Shown here: positions 61,043-64,000 of the stretch, in pieces | How the letters are laid out: each line of letters opens with the position of its first letter | Numbering within the stretch: the stretch's first letter is position 1 | NCBI RefSeq assembly: GCF_013204845.1 | Contig: NZ_JABMKY010000002.1 | Coordinates: 310,001-374,000, forward strand | From: Paenibacillus qinlingensis | GTDB lineage: Bacteria > Bacillota > Bacilli > Paenibacillales > NBRC-103111 | Direction: 5' to 3' | Length of the DNA: 64,000 nucleotides | The notes under the pieces: generated by a model | What the model was told of the DNA's origin: nothing | The model's input: the letters and a program-made list of their open reading frames with translations, nothing else | The model's database searches: none | Program-made: the position numbers and the translations under genes

Positions 61043-62011
61043 TCATGTTATATGAATCATCACTTTGCCGATATGCTGACCTTCTCCGAAATACGTTAGC
61101 GCATCAGCAACCTCTCCTAACGGATAATGACGATCAATCACAGGTGTTAATTTGCCAATCTCCCAAAAGGACATTAATTCATTCTGATCTGTCGCATTTG
61201 GTTTGTGCATTAAGAGCCCCATTTTCTTCTTGCTTAACAAGGAAATCAATGGCCCTAGGAGCATCACTTGAAAAATTCGGGATAGGGTACCTCCCACCAT
61301 TACATATTGTCCATCCAGGCTTAAGGCACGTTTACAGTCGAATATCGACCGATTTCCAACGACATCTAGAATCAAGTCATACTTATTTCCACTTGTGGTG
61401 AAATCCTCTTTCTTATAATCCATAACATAATCCGCACCAAGCGCTTCGAGTTTTGGCAACTTCACTGCACGATCGACTGCAGTCACTTCTGCACCAAATA
61501 ATTTGGATAGTTGAATTGCAAATGTGCCTACGCCCCCACCCGCGCCATTGATTAATACCTTCTTTCCCTTTCGTATAAGTCCTCTGCCCCTTAGACCCTG
61601 CAAGGCGAGGACGGCTGCTTGGGGGATAGCCGCTGCATCCTCAAAAGATATAGTAGCTGGTTTCAGCGATACTGCCGTTTCAGATGCACATACATACTCC
61701 GCAAAACCGCCCCAACTACAACCCGAAATATCTCCGAATACTTCATCTCCTGGAGCAAACTGCTTGACTGCTTTGCCAACCGCTTCAACACGACCTGCAA
61801 TATCAGCTCCGAGAATCGTGTATTTAGGCTTTGTAATACCGCCGATTCGAACTAAAAACGGAGTACCTCGCAACAGATCCCAGTCCCATGAATTGATGGA
61901 GGCCACGTGTACGTTGATCAATACTTCATGATCTTTTGGCTGTGGTTTTTCCACTTCTGTATAAATTAGTTCATTGGGACTGCCGTACTTCGTGTAGATA
62001 ATCGCCTTCAA
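61043..62011 (-). CDS. Zinc-independent MDR-family NAD(P)-dependent oxidoreductase (quinone oxidoreductase-like)
   Basis: 322 aa. Start MKAIIYTKYGSPNELIYTEV and the GroES-like domain are followed by the nucleotide motif VLINGAGGGVGTFAIQLSKL (the AxxGxxG variant). No structural zinc cysteines appear. Relatives are QOR or zeta-crystallin-type reductases acting on quinones or enones. Monocistronic. Confidence 0.93.
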   Translation of the reverse strand: MKAIIYTKYGSPNELIYTEVEKPQPKDHEVLINVHVASINSWDWDLLRGTPFLVRIGGITKPKYTILGADIAGRVEAVGKAVKQFAPGDEVFGDISGCSWGGFAEYVCASETAVSLKPATISFEDAAAIPQAAVLALQGLRGRGLIRKGKKVLINGAGGGVGTFAIQLSKLFGAEVTAVDRAVKLPKLEALGADYVMDYKKEDFTTSGNKYDLILDVVGNRSIFDCKRALSLDGQYVMVGGTLSRIFQVMLLGPLISLLSKKKMGLLMHKPNATDQNELMSFWEIGKLTPVIDRHYPLGEVADALTYFGEGQHIGKVMIHIT

Positions 62012-62055
62012 TGGTGCACCTCCTTACGATTCAACTTCGTTCATTTCACTACAGT

Positions 62056-62925
62056 TCAGTCATTCTTCACAGGCTCCTTACCATCCACAAGCGGGAAATT
62101 GGAATAAGAATTCGTAAAGGTAACATCCCTAATTCCTTGGCCTTTTAATTCCAACAATAGATAATCATTGATTAGATCCTTATTACTATCCGCGGCATAT
62201 TGATACGACTGGTAGGAAATAAACACTTCACCGGCTGAAAGCATGACCTCCTCTAACTCCACAGAATCAGCTAAGGACGAGGAAGACTTAATCAATGCAT
62301 ACGTGCGGTCACCAAAGGTGCGATACTCTTTCTTCCACTCCGACTGTTTTAACAAGGTTTCTGCCCACTCCTTTACATCCCCAGGTGATTCAACAATAGG
62401 AATCAAGGTATAGACCTCATTTATTTGATCTTCTTGTGGCATAAAATCCATAAATCCACTAATGATCCAGATCCCATCATGGGAATAATCTTTTTTCATA
62501 TAGACCATATACGCATGTTGATCGTTCGTCGTTATGAGCAACGAACGCGGATTTACGGAGTCACTGATCGTTTGAAATGACGTGATTCCTTGGTTTAGAC
62601 GTGACTGAACGAATTTCTGCAGAACCTTGCTGTATACCTTATTTTCGGGATTTGCCTGCAACTCTTTTAATTGTTCCTCCGTATATTCGTAACCTTCCGT
62701 ACTATCATGAACTCTTGATAATATGCGTAATAAGGTATCCCTATCCTTTAAATTCGCACCTATCTGTGCAACGCTTGGCGTAGGTTTACTCTCCTCTTTA
62801 GAAGTGGGAGCCGCTTCCATAGTTTTCTCCGTTTCAGGCTTTGTTGTGAGACTTGCGATCGAATATCCACACTCTAAACCTACAACCAACACACCTATTA
62901 GGATAATTAAAACTTTTCGGGTCAT
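62056..62925 (-). CDS. Exported protein of unknown function (289 aa)
   Basis: N-terminal hydrophobic segment (VLIILIGVLVVGLECGYSIA, residues 5-24) then a Thr/Pro/Ser/Glu-rich linker, suggesting export with a membrane anchor. A signal-type Cys at 19 could be a poor lipobox (VGLECGYS). The rest is soluble with a mixed helix/strand pattern (NPRSLLITTNDQHAYMVYM, DGIWIISGFMDFMP). In the last third, VMLSAGEVFISYQSYQYA resembles the protease-inhibitor-like PrcB domain only faintly; I do not claim it. No family recognised. Confidence 0.8.
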   Translation of the reverse strand: MTRKVLIILIGVLVVGLECGYSIASLTTKPETEKTMEAAPTSKEESKPTPSVAQIGANLKDRDTLLRILSRVHDSTEGYEYTEEQLKELQANPENKVYSKVLQKFVQSRLNQGITSFQTISDSVNPRSLLITTNDQHAYMVYMKKDYSHDGIWIISGFMDFMPQEDQINEVYTLIPIVESPGDVKEWAETLLKQSEWKKEYRTFGDRTYALIKSSSSLADSVELEEVMLSAGEVFISYQSYQYAADSNKDLINDYLLLELKGQGIRDVTFTNSYSNFPLVDGKEPVKND

Positions 62926-63176
62926 CAGTTTTCTCTCTCACTCCTTTTGAAGATAAATAATCGGATGTTCGGACGATCCAATAACTTCAGCTCATTCCTA
63001 ACCAATTAGACGTACGCTGCGTAGGAATGTTTTGTGTGGAAAGGTGGATTTGGAAATTTATTTACAATTGACAAGGGAGGATTAATGGGACTCATGCCGA
63101 ATACAGTATAAAGTTTTTTGCCCCTATCTATGTTGTATAAATCCTCCTCTATCTGGAGAAGAAATTAGGTGTCTTA

Positions 63177-63710
63177 ATGGTCAATACAGAAAATGAATTA
63201 GCTACGAAAACAGAGGATTTGATTATTGCGGGAAATGAACCCCCACAGGATGAGCATAATCATTTGCGAGGGTTTGGAGGATGGTTATATATTGTAACCT
63301 TTGGGCTGTTACTTACCTTAGGGAATTCCTTAATCTACATAATCAATACATTATTACCTATATACACAAACGGACTTTTTACCGAATTGTATAGTGATGA
63401 TTGGAAATACGCATTAATTATCATTTATGAAACAATTACTTACGCTTTATATGTTGTGTTCCCAATAGTTCTTGGCTATTTCGGATGGAAAAAAATGAGA
63501 CGAGTAAGAACGTGGGCGATTAATTTCTATCTCGTTAGTTTCCTTTTTAATGTCATTTACTATTTTATTTCGAATTCCATTGCTGATCTAGCGACACCAG
63601 AGTTTATGAATGAACAGGGGAGAAATATAGTGAAATCTTTCATAACTTGTTTGATTTGGATACCCTACTTTATTAATTCCAAAAGAGTGAAGTATACATT
63701 TGTGAATTAA
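63177..63710 (+). CDS. DUF2569 domain membrane protein
   Basis: 177 aa. Acidic N-terminus (about 30 residues), then four transmembrane segments beginning at HLRGFGGWLYIVTFGLLLTL, the characteristic DUF2569 start (GGWL). The remaining segments are YETITYALYVVFPIVLGYFG, WAINFYLVSFLFNVIYYFI and SFITCLIWIPYFINSKRVK. Function unknown. AGGTG lies 7 nt before ATG. Confidence 0.88.
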   Translation: MVNTENELATKTEDLIIAGNEPPQDEHNHLRGFGGWLYIVTFGLLLTLGNSLIYIINTLLPIYTNGLFTELYSDDWKYALIIIYETITYALYVVFPIVLGYFGWKKMRRVRTWAINFYLVSFLFNVIYYFISNSIADLATPEFMNEQGRNIVKSFITCLIWIPYFINSKRVKYTFVN

Positions 63711-63869
63711 TATCACGAATATGAACAAATTGAACGCTTCTTTTGTTACAAAAATTCAAATATTCCTATATTTCCATTTATTACACCAGCCAATTGTGCA
63801 CTCTTTAGGTCGGATTTATGGTTTAATTAAATAGTGAAAGTAATTTGGGATGAAAAGGAGCGAAACAAA

Positions 63870-64000
63870 GTGGAAATTAAATCGTTTTTACTACCCAAAG
63901 ATAAAGTTTCTTACCTGACGACGTCGGCTTCGATGAAAGAAGCGATAGAGCGGCTGGAAGCCTGTCATTATACAGCGATTCCAATTATCGATGAGGAAGG
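63870..64000 (+). CDS. CBS-domain protein, 5' end (runs off right edge)
   Basis: Frame starting at GTG 63870, 9 nt after AAGGAG, continues to the window end without a stop. Visible protein: MEIKSFLLPKDKVSYLTTSA, then MKEAIERLEACHYTAIPIID, the typical beginning of a CBS domain. It resembles CbpB/DarB (YkuL) c-di-AMP-binding proteins at this point, but 43 residues cannot settle that. Confidence 0.75.
   Translation, partial: MEIKSFLLPKDKVSYLTTSASMKEAIERLEACHYTAIPIIDEE

Noticed and set aside
1..64000. CRISPR array, prophage, insertion sequence, tRNA or rRNA
   Set aside because: No regular 25-40 bp direct repeats with unique spacers, no integrase or transposase frames, and no tRNA-like or rRNA segments were seen. 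The intergenic palindromes are degenerate and too widely and unequally spaced to be CRISPR.

Overview
The window looks like chromosome of a low-to-mid GC, endospore-forming Firmicute, most likely Paenibacillus or a close relative. The evidence is a GerA-type germinant receptor subunit, the spore cortex hydrolase CwlJ, a T-box leader, Bacillus-type Zur boxes, a yokU/kam/yod-type lysine cluster, fused IcmF, GH130 and GH43 glycosidases with AraC regulators, and AGGAGG ribosome binding sites throughout. No tRNA, rRNA, insertion sequence, prophage or CRISPR array was seen.

Layout. 1-4.1 kb: the 5' part of a gerA gene, then a TetR-controlled operon (NIPSNAP, NAD(P)H oxidoreductase, 4-oxalocrotonate tautomerase, nitronate monooxygenase) with two matching TetR operators. 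4.2-8.2 kb: catalase, a membrane-anchored phosphodiester glycosidase, cwlJ and a decayed AraC fragment. 8.2-13.7 kb: a long, IleS2-like isoleucyl-tRNA synthetase behind a T-box, then a GH130 gene divergent from an AraC regulator. 14-22 kb: a five-gene operon SWIM - HEAT - MoxR AAA+ - DUF5682 - VWA, the least explained multi-gene system here. 22-27.4 kb: housekeeping and sugar genes, ending in a stand-alone mreB homologue. 27.4-33 kb: signalling genes (orphan histidine kinase, GAF-GGDEF protein, chemoreceptor) and a polysaccharide deacetylase gene interrupted by an amber codon. The chemoreceptor is preceded by a guanidine-I (ykkC) riboswitch with its own terminator. 33.6-37.7 kb: a sugar isomerase-like gene and icmF.

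37.9-48 kb is a lysine/beta-lysine catabolic region: a PAS/AAA+ enhancer-binding regulator, kamA, a divergent operon yokU - aminotransferase - CoA-transferase A - CoA-transferase B - M20 deacylase, the beta-lysine acetyltransferase ablB, and rpoN. Nearly identical -24/-12 promoters precede kamA and yokU, so sigma factor, activator and targets lie side by side. 48.5-55.8 kb: an NlpC/P60 cell-wall hydrolase, then a zinc-starvation island (COG0523 GTPase, znuCBA, His-rich permease plus TIGR03943 partner) with four Zur-box-like palindromes. 55.8-64 kb: a predicted ATPase, an Lsa-type ABC-F protein, a peroxiredoxin, a drug-type ABC exporter, an MDR oxidoreductase, an exported protein of unknown function, a DUF2569 protein and the start of a CBS-domain gene.

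Three intergenic regions (13.76, 33.22 and 40.91 kb) each carry four short imperfect palindromes spaced about 50, 60 and 50 bp apart. Two unrelated motif families share this layout.
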